Shown here one piece after another: positions 1 through 10,877 of a stretch of 64,000 bases of DNA. The translations under genes and the position numbers were made by a program. How positions within the stretch are numbered: position 1 is the stretch's first letter; each line of letters starts with the position of its first letter. Source of the stretch: Macrocystis pyrifera (lineage: Eukaryota; Sar; Phaeophyceae; Laminariales; Laminariaceae); NCBI GenBank assembly GCA_031763025.1, contig JASSKH010000006.1:11157979-11221978 (forward strand), given 5' to 3'. The notes under the pieces were generated by a model that had not been told where the DNA came from, did not search any database, and saw only the letters and a list, made by a program, of their open reading frames with translations.

Positions 1-1050
1 GGTAGATGGAGAAAGGTAGTGACAAACACCCCCCCCCCCCACCACGGAAATTATCTACTGGTATTCTAATCACACCTACATTTGCTTCAACAGTCGGCCA
101 CTATACTGGAAGCGACAAAAAGCAAGGTATCCTAACAGGTTGCACATATCGTACAAATTCTCCTCACGTTCCATCTCGGTTTCGGGTTTCACAAATATCT
201 ACCTGTTCTTGGTGTGACTACTTGCACATGCATCTTTTCCTTGCACATCTGGGTATTTAAACGCGATCATATCTGGTATACCCTTTTTTATGTACCCGAC
301 GTCGAGCGCCTGCGTATTAACCGACTCTGTGTGAACAGTCACGAATCCTGGGTGCATCACGACAACATATAGGAACACGCTACTCGTAGGACAACCCAGC
401 GTCCGTTCTGATTTCTTGTACTTGAGAGACGCTAATATGTGCAGACTGAGACGGAGGTAAACCAAAACAAAATCGCAAATTAATGGGTGAAGCATGCGAA
501 GTGCCAACGCACCAGGTTAGAAGATCATAACGGGTAAAGCAAGTGAAATGACAACGTGCCGGGTACGAGAAAACCGTAACACCAGCTATGTAATAACGTA
601 TTATTAGTTGTCGTTATGTAGTTCTCAGTTTCAACGCGGCTTTCATCGGGTGCAATTAATGGATCAAGCAAGTGAACTGCCAACATACGGGTGGGTACAA
701 GGAGACCATAACGGGTAATGCAAGTGAAAATACCAACATGCCGGGTACGAAAAGACCATATCACCAGCTTTGTGATAACATACTACTATAGTTGTCGTAT
801 TGTTCTCAGTTTCAACGTAGCTTTCATAGGGTGCTTTTGCCCAAATAATACTGCACAGCTGAACGGCTTCCTGCAGTACGTCATGCAGGGAGGCAGCGGT
901 GTGATACCCTGCTGCGGTAGTGAGAAGACGTACACCATCATGTCTATGTGTTGGGACAAAAATAAAGATCTCCACTTTAGTAGAAGCGAGAGAAATGGTA
1001 TGCCTATGGGTCTAGAGAGATCTTGCCATACGACCTACCATATACAGTAC
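1..1050 (-). repeat. C-module fragment of the large non-autonomous LTR element, inverted
   Basis: Bases 1-385 match, in reverse complement, the late C module at 53840-54300 and 43880-44300; they share a C run next to an ACGGAA block and phrases around TGTGTGAACA and ACATATAGGAA. Bases 390-1050 match the early C module, also inverted, as at 15830-16310, 26690-26880 and 29830-30010. They contain two tandem blocks with a near-palindromic GCCGGGTACG/ACCGGGTACG motif. The middle of C is missing, so this is an internally deleted copy. The open frames here differ between copies and I treat them as non-coding. Confidence 0.7.
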
Positions 1051-1179
1051 TAGGGAATAAGCGGCCCTCCCGTGCCCACGATGGCAGGTCCACACGAGGT
1101 ATGTGGAGTCTTGCGTATAAAAAGATAACATGGTATTTCTTTAATATTTTTTCCTCAAGGAGTGGGACGTTTGGTTCAT

Positions 1180-1400
1180 GTAATTAAATCGATTAACCGA
1201 AAATTCCTGGTACTCGTAGTCATATAGTTGATATGTTGACGTTGTGTATATACAAAGTAGTAGTTTGTAAGTACAACATGGAGTAACACGTGTGCCCGAA
1301 GAACGAATGGATACAATTGCCTTCTTCGATGTGTATATAATTTCATAAATTCGGGAGATGTGTAGATAGATAAGTGTTAGAACTACTGCAGTGTAACATT
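1180..1400. repeat. Dispersed repeat, first of two local copies
   Basis: The stretch with GACGTTGTGTATAT, then AGTAACACGTGTG, then AGAACGAATG recurs at about 3430-3760 in the same orientation and order. The second locus itself contains a partial duplication (3430-3500 and 3545-3610). No terminal repeats or coding potential are visible. Confidence 0.55.
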
Positions 1401-1540
1401 AGGCAGTTTACCCACAGAGACGAGCATTTCAGTGGAGCGTATTTGCAGTGTATCGTACAGTATAAAGTACTCACCGAAGAGATGGTGATAGAAAGATACC
1501 GACGGTAGTAAAAAGATGGGTGTATATTATGACCGGTCTT

Positions 1541-1900
1541 GTAATACAGCAGGGTACAGGTCTCAGACCCTAAAAAGGACCTGCGCCCGTTAGATCTCAG
1601 AGGCCGACTCATCTATTGTTTGAGAGTTCGAGGAAGTCCCTTCAAGCAGTAATGATCGGGTCACGCAGAACGTGGATCGATGCTATGCGATAGATGCAAG
1701 CAGCCAGCGTGAACATTCAACGAAGCACCACAGACACGATGACGGGCACAACGGGCACGGTAGGGTCCAAGGGGCTGGGGATCGATAGGGCATGTATCAC
1801 AGATCACTTGGCTTTGACTTTCTTTCTTCACTTGGTGGTGTTTCGTAAAAAGCGGGTGGTCCCGGAACCTCGTTACTGGCTCTGTACCCCGAGACCAAAA
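1541..1900 (-). repeat. Truncated LTR (gypsy LTR family)
   Basis: This is the reverse complement of the 3' two-thirds of the family LTR, including the conserved GGGCACGACGGGCAC-type block and the GTTTGAGAGTTCGAGGAAGT block. The outer end is degenerate (TAATACAGC instead of TGTTACAGC). Homology stops near 1900, where the A module begins. Confidence 0.8.
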
Positions 1901-1904
1901 TCGA

Positions 1905-2813
1905 CAAAGTCTAGTACGTGAGTATGTTTGAATACCAATCGGAGAACCGTTATAGCAGGTTAAGCGCGCAGATATATAGAGGGGCAAAGTGGACAGCTAC
2001 TGCAGTGTCTGGGTAGTGTGGCCACGTATAGCCATACGACGAAGCCACTTTCTGAAGTCTCAGTTAAAGGTGAGGTGGTAGGATGATGGTAGCTTACCTT
2101 ACAGTGGAATATATGTCTGGCCGGAAGGGTAAACCTGTAATTTAGTATCAAGATGCAGACGGAGGCCTTCGAGAGGGATCCCGACCTCTGATGCAGGTGA
2201 GGCAGGAAGAAAAACATATTTTTCACCGGTGAATACATGCTCCGAGCGTGTTATACAGATGCGGCGCTGGCAGTTGCAAGTCGTGAAGAATGTACGTGGG
2301 TCAGGCCCGCCGCGCTTCTCAACACCGTCCAAGGTCAGCACCGTGGGAAGAAGAGGCGCTGCAACATCGGGCCGACGGCGATGGACGGAGGAGGAATACT
2401 GAAGAACGTCTGGACGAAGGTCAGGACCGCCGCTCTCCTGACCACCGTCCAAGGGCAACACCGCGAAAAGGAGGGGCGCTGCAAAATTGGGCCGACGGCG
2501 ATGGATGGAAGATGAATACTCAAGAACATCTGGACGAAGATTAGGACCGCCGCTCTTCTCACTACCGCCTGAGGGCAAAAACTGAGGGAAGAAGAGGAGC
2601 TGCAACATCGACCCGACGGCGAGGTGCGGAGGCGGATGGCGCACGCGCTTCAGCGGTCCATGATCTTAATGCTCGCTGGGCACCGTCGCTCATATGCGCC
2701 GGGGCTGACGGAGGACCGAGGAGAAAAGCGCACGCGCTGTCGCCGGGCTAGTGCCGGGGTGCCCACTTTGTGCAGAAGATGGTTATGCGTCGGGCAGGGG
2801 GGATGTTACAGCG
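1905..2813 (+). repeat. A module: 3' internal part of the large LTR element
   Basis: It is collinear with 55005-56029 and with the inverted copy at 10878-11945. Landmarks are GCGCAGATATATAGAG, a block of about 120 bp tandem units (2300-2640), and a block ending in a purine-rich tract GGGCAGGGGGGA at 2801-2813, directly before an LTR. The position before an LTR in the + orientation fits the 3' internal end of a retroelement with its polypurine tract. Confidence 0.7.
2099..2644 (-). other. Antisense ORF with three 40-residue repeats, unknown function
   Basis: This 181-codon frame runs opposite to the retroelement. It holds about three tandem copies of a 40-residue unit, each with a GGPDLRPDVL-like core followed by an HRRRP motif. 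A Cys-containing segment (TTCNCQRRIC) follows. The repeat period of about 120 bp keeps the frame open, and the A-module copies at 55328-55687 (-) and 10878-11402 (+) keep related frames. I do not recognise a domain. The frame may be open simply because the units are GC-rich and a multiple of three, so coding status is uncertain. Confidence 0.3.
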
Positions 2814-3300
2814 AGTGGCGCCAGGGTAAGAGGTTCATAGCGTTGCGACTGTCGTGACCAGCGCTATGGCGAGGATAGTACGGCGCGAGACAACTGTTCT
2901 GATCAGTGTCACGTGTCGGGTCTATTCGATAGGCTGAGGACAAGCTTTGGTTAGCATCCTCTGGGCGGATCTTATAAGGGCAGGGAGGATCACTGGTGTG
3001 GGAACGCCTTCGGTCTCGGGTATAGAGAGTACCAAGGTTTCGGGACCCCCCGGTGTTTACAAAACACCAACAAGTGAAGCAAAGAAAGTCAAAGCCAAGT
3101 GATCTGTGATACCTGTCCTATCAAACCTCAGCCCCTTGGGCCCTGCCTTGCCCGTCGTGCCCGTCATCGTATCTGTAGTGCTTCGTTGATTGCTCTGGCT
3201 GTTAGCAACTACCGCATTGCATCGATCCACTTTCTGCGTGACCCGATCATTACTGCACAAAGGCACGTCTCGAACTCTTAAACGAAAAGTGAGCCGGCCT
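2814..3300 (+). repeat. LTR, 3' end truncated
   Basis: It begins TGTTACAGCGAGTGG right after a purine tract and follows the family LTR to GAGCCGGCCT. It then diverges, so the last roughly 60 bp and the TGTAACA end are missing. Confidence 0.85.
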
Positions 3301-3925
3301 TACTACACCCATTCTATCTTGTACCGTTAGCCCGGTTGGGTGAAACTGGTTACCGACTATATTGATTGAGCCTTACGCTGTATGGGCGTGCATAACCTCA
3401 TAGAACGATGAACCCCTCGACAATATCGATTGGTAGAATATAGGTATGAACTGGTGAAGAGTCATATAAATACGATGACGTTGTGTATATTAGTTTGTAG
3501 TAACATATCTATTGTGTCGCACAGGTTAAGTAAAAAATCAGATCAAATATATTGTTAGAATATAGGCATGAAATGGTGAAGAGTCATATTAATACAGTGA
3601 CGTTGTGTATATAGAGTAGTTCGTAGTAAATATGCTATTCAGTAACACGTGTGCGCGTAGAACGAATGAATGGAATGGCCGTCTTCCATGATTTGTATTT
3701 AATTTCATGAAATTTGGAGGTGTACGGGTATATCTATTAATCATATATATAGATAACCCTGATGCCCACTTAGCATATTGAAAAAAAAAATCAGCTTTGG
3801 TGCCCACTTTTTTTTTCGCAAAATAAAACAACATTTCCATCACCGGGTCTGCATTTTCGCTGCACCGTGTGTCCTACTGCAGGTTTATACAGTGCAACGC
3901 TTAGATCGGCCCTTCCAAGCAGTCC
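3301..3925. repeat. D-module scrap and second copy of the 1.2 kb dispersed repeat
   Basis: Bases 3340-3430 match the D module (a GGGCGTGCATAACC phrase, as at 22425 and 34685). Bases 3430-3760 repeat the 1180-1400 sequence. Two homopolymer runs lie at 3780-3790 (A) and about 3808-3817 (T). No gene is seen. Confidence 0.5.
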
Positions 3926-4453
3926 TGTTACAGCAGGGTACAGCTCTCAGACCCTAAAAAGGACCTACGCTCATTAGTTCTCTGAAGCCGGCTCACATGT
4001 TTGAGAGTTCGAGGAAGTGCCTTTAAAGCAGTAATGATCGGGTCACGCAGAATGTGGATCGATGCAAAGCGGTAGATGGAAGCAGCCAGCGTGAACAATC
4101 AACAAGGCACCACAGACACGATGACGGGCACGACGGGCACGGCAGGGCCCAAGGGGCTGGGGGTCGATAGGACAGGTATCACAGATCACTTGGCTTTGAC
4201 TTTCTTTTTTCACTTGGTGTTTAGTAAACACCGGGTTGTTCCGTGACCTCGTCACTGGTTTTTTACACAGAACTGAAGGCGTTCCCACACCGGGGATCCT
4301 CCCTGCCCCTGTAAGATTCGCCCAGAGAAGCTAACCAGAGCTTTCTCTCTGCCCATCGAATAGACCCGACGTGTGACACTGATCAGAACAGATGGCTCAC
4401 GCCGTATTGTCCTCAAAGCGCTATGGCTGTAACAGCTCCTCGGCGCTGTAACA
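3926..4453 (-). repeat. 3' LTR of the gypsy element
   Basis: On the minus strand it runs TGTTACAGCGCCG...CCCTGCTGTAACA, 528 bp, and is directly preceded in element sense by a G run (polypurine tract). It lies downstream of the broken integrase, so it is the 3' LTR. It is somewhat diverged from the other LTRs and has a second TGTTACAGC about 18 bp inside the first. The matching 5' LTR is not present beyond the 10.6 kb breakpoint. Confidence 0.88.
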
Positions 4454-4462
4454 CCCCCCCTG
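4454..4462 (-). promoter_or_regulatory. Polypurine tract of the gypsy element
   Basis: In element sense the bases just before the 3' LTR read ACAGGGGGGG. The same placement of a G-rich tract before TGTTACAG is seen at 2801, 33616, 38597, 56018 and 57781. Confidence 0.7.
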
Positions 4463-4717
4463 TCCGACGCAGCATGCGACGAAACAAAACGCCCCCCCTC
4501 AGCAGCCGAATGATTCTTCTCCCCCCAAGCTATTCGGAGCACCGCTTCCGTTCCCCGCCTGTTGCTGACGGGGGTCACCCCTGGCCCGCGGCACTCCGGT
4601 GTTCCTCGACCCCGTGAGTCACTTCGCTGCGGCTAAGCTCCTCCCATTCTCCGTCAGGGTATCTCACTAGCCAATACGGCTCCCTAAAGTCGTACAGCCT
4701 TCCTACCGCCGCTCGAC

Positions 4718-6305
4718 TCACCCGTCGGATCCAGTAAACGACCGCCTGACCTGCGTCCCCGTGCGAAAGTCCTGCAGTGCTCTCGTTCGCAGCCCCTGGT
4801 CACGCTCTTCCTTCGGTAGTGGTTCCGGCGGCCGGGGGCGGCAGTCCTTTCCCTTGTACACTTCGCAGAGGGCACGGAAGACGTCGAATTGCAGAGGGGT
4901 TAAGCTGTCCCTCACTTCCTGTTCAGGTAGCCACTCTGACTTCACCCCACTTTGGTATCGCCCTCGGTACTGCCACTCCCACCGGGTCCTCGTGCTCTCC
5001 ATGGCTCGCCGGTCCGTCAGGGTATAGAGCGGCACCGCCATCGTCGAGGTGTCTGCCAACCCCAAGTCCGCGCCCCATGCCAGATGCGCGAATTCGTCCT
5101 CGAAGGCATGGCGCAGATGCTCCGGGCGCACGTGAAATGCCTTAATGTTGGCAGCCGAAACCGTTCTCCTCCGGGTCTGGCGGCCGCTCATTGTCACTTG
5201 GTAGCTAATACCCGGCTGTGCAATGACTGTCACCCGCCACGACCCCGTCTAGTGTTCATGTGCTAGTGTGGCGTGAGTGCCGTCCCGTGCCATCTTGCTG
5301 TCTGCCTCCTTTACCAGCATCAGGTCTCCCACTCGCGCCCCTTCGCCTGGAGAGTGTCGTCTAATGGCCGCACTGTGGCGTGCGCGTCGCTTGTTCTTGT
5401 TCTCCTGACGCTTCTTCAACATTGCCCGCAGTTCCATGAACGTCTGGTGTCTCTCCGCCACGAAAATTGTCGAGCCCAGTGCGAAAATTGTCGAGCCCAG
5501 TGCGAAAATTGTTGAGCCCAGTGCGGAAATTTTCACCGTCCAGTGCAGGAGTAAGAGCATCTAGGTTTGTGCGCGCATCACGACCAAACATAATCTTGAA
5601 GGGTGTCCCACTTGACGGGAGACACGGGTCCGGCGTAGTCCTTTGAATCCAGCAAGCCGCGCTTACATATTCGTCCCAACTTGCCGGCCAAGATTTGCAA
5701 AGCTCCGCCAAGACCTCCTGGAGCTACCTACCCCCCCATCCTTTCCACGGCTCCTTGACTACGAGGGTGGTCAGCGGGACCATGGATGGTCCACTCCACC
5801 CTCAGCCACTGGTACAGGTGGGCGACCACCTTAGCGGTGAATTCCCCCGGCATCGCTCGTAATCGACAGCGGCTCGCCAAACGTGAGTAACAGCTCCAGG
5901 AGTTTCCTCGCCACTCCCACATAATCCTTAGACCCCAGCGGGTACGCAAACAGGAACCGGCTGGCCCCGTCCACCACTACCAACAGGTATCCATTCCCTG
6001 CGCTAGATACCTGCTTCATGTCCTGGAAGTCCATCTCAAGCACTTCCCGGCCACAGTAACCGAGCAGGCATCATGGCCACGCGTTGACCCCGGGCTCTTT
6101 CTCTCCTCCTGTAACCGCACGATAGTACGTACTCTCTGATGTCCTGGGCTACTGTCAGCCATCCGTACTTGTTCTTAATCAGCAGGAGGGTCCACGCAAT
6201 GCCCGAGTGGCCGTAGGTACTGTGCACGAGTGCCAGTACCCCTGGTACTAATGCTCGCGGAATGGCCAACTTCGGTGCCTCCCCCCGAGGCGCGTTCCAC
6301 AGCAA
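4718..6305 (-). pseudogene. Gypsy integrase with extended C-terminal tail (broken)
   Basis: The N-terminal zinc-binding region has HSTYGHSG and SCGY, with the second Cys of the pair absent. The core has MDFQDM (first Asp), ITSDAGG (second Asp) and GAVERMGG (Glu), split by a frame change near 5850. The tail has GARVGDLMLV, ISYQVTMSG, HVRPEHLRH, DEFAHLAWG and LTPLQFDVF blocks. This resembles the long tail of oomycete/algal gypsy integrases. There is an in-frame stop at 5249-5251. An in-frame minisatellite interrupts the linker (separate entry). Confidence 0.88.
5461..5545 (-). repeat. 21 bp in-frame minisatellite inside integrase
   Basis: About four copies of a 21 bp unit (CGAAAATTGTCGAGCCCAGTG on the + strand) encode repeats of a 7-residue NFRTGLD motif between the integrase core and its C-terminal tail. 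Confidence 0.85.
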
Positions 6306-7864
6306 GTCGTTATCGTCGAAAACGTAGTTTGCCGTCCCTTCCGGTGACTGTCTGTCACCTCTTCATCGCAATCTGCCCAAAATGGGGCCAAGTCGCGCGT
6401 CTTCTCGTTGCCGTTGCACCAGTCGTGGCTTATCACGCAACACTTCCGCTACCTGATCGACCATGGAAGGAAGGGGTTCCGGGTACTACGAGTATTCCGC
6501 TCTCGGGGCTCGCCGCCTCAGCTGTGACTGTGCTCTAGACTGTGGCAGCACGTTTTCCGTGGGTTGTACCTGCGATGACGACGTCAGTGCTGACGGGGTC
6601 GACTGTGTAACAAGCGGCATTGGCACCTGCGCATGCTGCTCTGTTGACCTTCCTCTCGCTGCGCCCGCTCTGGACCTCGTGACCGCCGGCGTTACCTCGG
6701 CTATGTCCTCCCCGAAAAGCGCCTGTAAACCTTCCAGCGATTTAGTTCCGTGGAGCTGCCCCCCCCTGGCCTTGTCTATTAACAGCCCCTTTGCCCACAA
6801 CCCCGACAATGCCTCTCTCGCCATAGATGACAATGAAAAGTCCGCCAATATCGCGGCCGCCGCTCGACGGTTGGGGAGACTCGGTAGTCCGCTCGTCTGG
6901 TGGCGAGTTTTTTGTATTCCGCAAGAGTCAGCTCGTCTGCTTGGTCGATATCGCTTGCGTCCAAGGGGTGCGGTCTGTACGTCCGTTCGGGGGGTTTTTC
7001 GCCCATAATGTGCCTTCGAATGATGGAAATGATGGGATCGTCGAAAGAAAAGACCCCCCTCTTTTCCATGCCTCCCTTGAGGAAGTAGGTTCCCCCCCCC
7101 CCCCAAGAATCTCCCTAGAGATGTGCACCCTGGGTTGCGCCTTTCTATTTCCCTCCTCCACTCTTCCCTGCCAGGCTTCCCGCCCCATACGCCGACAGCG
7201 AACGCCTTCCTTTTCCCCGACGGAACCCCCACAATGTAACCGCCATTTCGACTGTCTCCACCGTACACGCTGCTCCTCTCATCGCAGGCAGCACTACCTG
7301 TCCCCATTCCGCCGATCGAAGTAGTTCGGGTAGCATTCCAGCAGGAGCACCCTCTCCGTCGAGTCAATGAAGGCTTTCACGATATTCGTTGCCAAGGTTG
7401 CTGCTCCACCGAGCTCCTGCTGACCTGACTTTCTGGATGCATCTCCCATCACGACGCGCTCGAGCTCAAGTCGTTTAAGAGTCTTTTGCAATCCACCCCC
7501 CCTGGTTGTGCTCTCACCAGTCGAACTCCTTGGTCCAACCCGTTCTCCTTAACACATTCGAGCGCTCTCCAGTCGTGGTCGATGGCATCCTTGACTGCGA
7601 CCATCACCTTCGCCGCCATGAGACCACCTCCCCCCCCGCAACAGGGCACCACGTCGACTGGGTGCTCCTCGGCTGCGGACGTTGTGGCGGCTTTCTCAGT
7701 GTCTGCGTCGACGGCTCTGCCTGGGCTCGCCGCCATCCTAGCATTTTCCCCCGCTGGCTTGTCCACCTCGTCCGCCCCCAGCTCGCTTAGCAGTACGCCG
7801 TCGAGCACCGGTCCCTTGGGCCCTCGGTACGTGGTCCTCGTTGAGGAATCATCTGGGAATGAGT
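6306..7864 (-). pseudogene. Unusually long RNase H-integrase spacer, unknown content
   Basis: About 1.55 kb (around 515 codons) separates the DALSRLP end of RNase H from the integrase zinc-binding region. Related gypsy elements usually have a much shorter connection (general knowledge). The spacer is mainly open in two overlapping minus-strand frames. Near 7480-7300 it has a segment with TNIVKAFIDSTERVLLLE. Near 6900-6500 a Ser/Gln/Arg-rich stretch contains a VTRSR motif of the sort often seen just before integrase. I recognise no domain. It may be an inserted host or phage-like segment or a diverged tether. Confidence 0.5.
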
Positions 7865-8250
7865 CATCGATGTCCGTGCGCGGCGCGTCGCTCGGCGGTA
7901 GCCTCGAGAGGGCGTCCGGCACCTGGTGGTTTGCCCCCGGTCGCCACTGGAGGTCGATGTCGTGCTCCATCACGCGCCCACCGGTGGAGTTTTTGACGAG
8001 AGGGCCTGGCTCTTGAACAGCCACGTGAGCGCGGACAGTCGGTGAACAGAACGAATTTCCTTCCCCACAAGTACGGTCTGAAATGCTGGATGGTCCACAA
8101 CACTGCCATCACCTCTAGTTCGGTTGCGGACCGTTTGGCATCCGTCCTTGACCACCGGTGGCTCGCGTATCCAATGGCACATTCCTTTCCCCTGGTGTCC
8201 TGCGTAAGCGCCGCTCCGGCACCCAACTCGCTGGCGCCCGTATGCAGTCG
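7865..8250 (-). pseudogene. Gypsy RNase H domain (broken, first catalytic Asp lost)
   Basis: The first motif reads HTGASELGAG where the family has TDAS, so the first metal-binding Asp is replaced by Gly. The Glu block (SATELEVMAVLW) and an FTD block follow. The end of the domain, WRPGANHQVPDALSRL, is in another frame. Loss of the Asp alone would inactivate RNA-strand degradation. Confidence 0.85.
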
Positions 8251-9220
8251 AAACGTGGCCTCCCAATTGGGCAACGCAGAATCAATGGCGATGTGAGGAG
8301 CTCGATCAGCGCCTTCAGAGCCTTGTCCTGCTCCACCCCCCACGGCACCTGGAGCCTCCTTGCCTTTTTTGGCGCGAACCGCTTGTCCCTAAGCAGGTCC
8401 GAGATAGGCGCCACGATCGAGCTGTATCCGGGCACAAACTTCCTGAGGTAGCTGCCCATGCCCAAAAGTGACCCGACTTCCTCTACGGTGTTAGCGCGAG
8501 AGAGTCTGGCCACCGCTTTTATTTTCGTTTGTGACAGTTATACGCCCAGTCTGCTGACCACCATGCCGACGAACTCCTGTTGCGGAGCGCACCAAGTCGA
8601 TTTGGCCAGGTTCACTGACAACCCAAATTGCTGGAGCCGCGCCAGCACCTTCTTCACCAGGCTCACATGTCCCTCGACGTGGTTGGTGTGGATGATGATG
8701 TCGTCAAGCCAGTTCTGAACGCCAATTCCTTTTAGCGGACCCAGTGCCTCCCCCACATAGGCCGCAAAGCCGGAAGGAAGTGCCCACAACCGCACCGGTT
8801 GAATTCCTAGAGCTCCCCACGGGCGTCACGAAATGCGGTCTTGTGCTTGTCTTCGTCGGCAATTTCCAACTGGATGAAACCTGACGCTAGATCAATGGAC
8901 GTGAAGCACGTGGCGCCCCCCATGTTGTCGAAGATGCTTGCGATATCCCCCAGCCCTCCGCTGTTGGACTCTAGCAACGCGTTCAGCCCTCGATAGTCCT
9001 GACAGACCCACGGCGTGCCATCCTTTTTTGCCACCACGACGCAGTTTGCTGCCCACGCTGACTGCGACCGGCGAATCGTCCCTGCTTTCTATTGCTTCGC
9101 CACCTCGCTCTGGATCATGGCCGTTTCTTCCGGTGAATACCGTCGCTGTTTTGCTGCGTGGGGCGTGCAACTGCTGTCGGTCAGCGGAAGCTGCAACTTA
9201 GCTCGATTACAGGCCGGGAC
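8100..9220 (-). pseudogene. Gypsy reverse transcriptase domain (broken)
   Basis: Recognisable blocks, in order: a pre-RT segment ending in EVAKQ and a stop (9089), VAKKDGTPWVCQDYRGLN, FTSIDLASGFIQLEI (first catalytic Asp), LPSGFAAYVG, and NWLDDIIIHT. The last is the catalytic D-D box with Trp in place of the usual Tyr. Then comes the thumb or connection segment with LGMGSYLRKFVPGYS. There is one frame change near 8805 and two in-frame stops. In the family this enzyme copies element RNA into cDNA. Confidence 0.9.
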
Positions 9221-9979
9221 AATCTTCGGGTTCACCGGGAACACATGGAGGTACTTCTCCAACGCTCGAATCAGGGCTTGCTTCACTGGGGCACTCGTCT
9301 GAGCAATATTGGCCAATGACAAGTCCACCCCGTCGGCGTCCGCCCCCTCACCCGCGCGTTTCTCCGGCGCCACCAGCACTGACTGTTCCTGCATCTCCGA
9401 TATGACGTCTGCCTGCACGACGGGGTCTAATAGCATCCGCATGCGTTCCTTGTCCCTCCTGTTGACGGCGTAAATCCGAGCAACGACACCGCCCTGCTTC
9501 AGTGCTAAGGGTACTTTCGAACGGTTCACCACCTTGCACTGGAGCGGCGTTCCGGGGTGCCACCACTGTGCCCCGCGCGCGATCCCCAACTCTCCCCCTG
9601 TCTCCATGTCGTATGAAGCCTTCGGTTCCATTACCACCAGCTGCCTGTCTTGGGGTTGGACTCCCTTGGCATAAGCATCCACCTGCACGCTGACGAAACC
9701 CGGTACCACTGTATGTCGGGCTGGTCGTAGCTCCCACTGTAGGGTGCCATCGTCCTCCCAGGCCGCTGAGCCCTCGCTGAGTTGTGTGGGCGGCTCGGGC
9801 ATTTCCGCGGGCTCTCCCTCTCCACAGGGTGGCTTGATGGCGCAAAGCTACTCCCACGTTGCCGTATTCCCGATTGCTACTGACCCCACTTCTGCTCTGC
9901 TCGGTTGGACAGACGCATGCCAGCCCACCGCCTTCCGCTCCGCCATCTTCGACGAGGAGGCTCCTGTTGACGAGATGAA

Positions 9980-10360
9980 GGACACCCAAGGTGACTCTGG
10001 TGCCGGTTTGAACCCCCCCGGCCGCGAAGCTCATAGTGCTGCCGTGCTTTCTCAGGAACGCTGCTCCTATGATGAGGCCGTACGGGAGATCCTCCACCAC
10101 CCGCACCAGCACCTTGCGCACCCTGTCCTCCGGACTGATCACCAACGGGAGCTCGCACGACCCGGATTTTTTCATTGGAGGGACTGCGCTGTTCGTGGGG
10201 TTGGCTGCTCTCAACCACCCCTGTCCCCTTGGGCTCATCACCGATTGCCCCCGTCTTCTACTGCGTTCGCCGGAGCGTACAAATGCCGCAGAAGAGTAAT
10301 TTCCGCCCCCTTCCCCCTGCCCCCGTGTCGACCAACACCTCTACAGGAATGCGGCAACTA
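9980..10360 (-). pseudogene. Gypsy aspartic protease domain (broken)
   Basis: The catalytic motif VDTGAG is encoded near 10330-10313. The second half of the fold, with GLIIGAAFLRKHG (the flap-distal ILG-type motif of retropepsins), is read in another frame near 10080-10020. One frame change and a stop near 10258 separate the halves. In the intact family this enzyme would cleave the Gag-Pol precursor in the particle. Confidence 0.85.
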
Positions 10361-10609
10361 GTTCTGGTGTGTGGTGCCACACGAATACCCGCACCCACCT
10401 GCTGCTTGCCCCGGGCTCCCATGGCCGCCACGCTGCTTGGGATATCCACATCTAGGGCGCTCAACGCGAAGTTGCTGTACTGCTGTGCTGGGACGACCTT
10501 GTCGTTGTTTGCGCCCCCCCCGCCCTTTGTCGAAGCGGCGTCGGAGGTACTGCCTCTCTCTTCCTCTTCCTCCCGGCCCGGCGTTTGTTGCTTTGGCTGC
10601 TGTTCCCCA

Positions 10610-10877
10610 GGAGAGAACCTTCTGGGGCGCGTCTTCAGGCCCGCGAGACACGCGAGGCACTTGCGGCGGCCCCGCCCTCCTCGGCCGTGTACGCACTCAG
10701 AATAGAGGGGAAGGACGTGGAGGAGGGAGCGTTTGACGATCGCCCACACGTCGCGTCCTTTTCCAACGTCCGTGCTTCTACCCCGGGTGCACATGGAAGC
10801 CCGTTTGTAAGTCGCAAATGAGACCGAAACGACCGCCCGGCCAGTAGGAGCCGAGAAACAACGGATCGCAGGGAGGA
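10610..10877 (+). pseudogene. Fragment of the ORF also seen at 57037-57330
   Basis: On the + strand the frame with GKDVEEGAFDDRPHV, SFSNVRA and TPGAHGSPFVSRK is nearly identical to the frame at 57090-57270. It ends in a premature TGA (around 10821), where the other copy continues into an Arg/Asp-rich stretch. Weaker similarity extends left to about 10610. It sits head-on against the gypsy element and marks the gypsy 5' breakpoint. The product is unknown. Confidence 0.6.

Larger units (their letters stand above)
4718..10360 (-). pseudogene. pol: Ty3/gypsy pol polyprotein, multiply frameshifted
   Basis: Reading 10360 down to 4718, the domains come in the Ty3/gypsy order: aspartic protease, linker, reverse transcriptase, RNase H, long spacer, integrase with an extended C-terminal tail. 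About ten disruptions separate them, including in-frame stops near 9089, 8538 and 5249 and frame changes near 10250, 9800, 8805, 8250, 8020, 6040, 5850 and 5550. It therefore cannot be translated as one protein. No gag with a clear zinc knuckle is recognised upstream; element sequence fades near 10.6 kb, where another repeat begins. The closest relatives in memory are stramenopile or algal gypsy elements. Confidence 0.9.

Noticed and set aside
6463..7008. 181-codon + strand frame opposite the gypsy spacer
   Set aside because: Antisense shadow of the pol region; no motif and no copy elsewhere.
7486..8016. 176-codon + strand Ser/Pro-rich frame
   Set aside because: Antisense to the RNase H and spacer coding region; composition mirrors the opposite strand.
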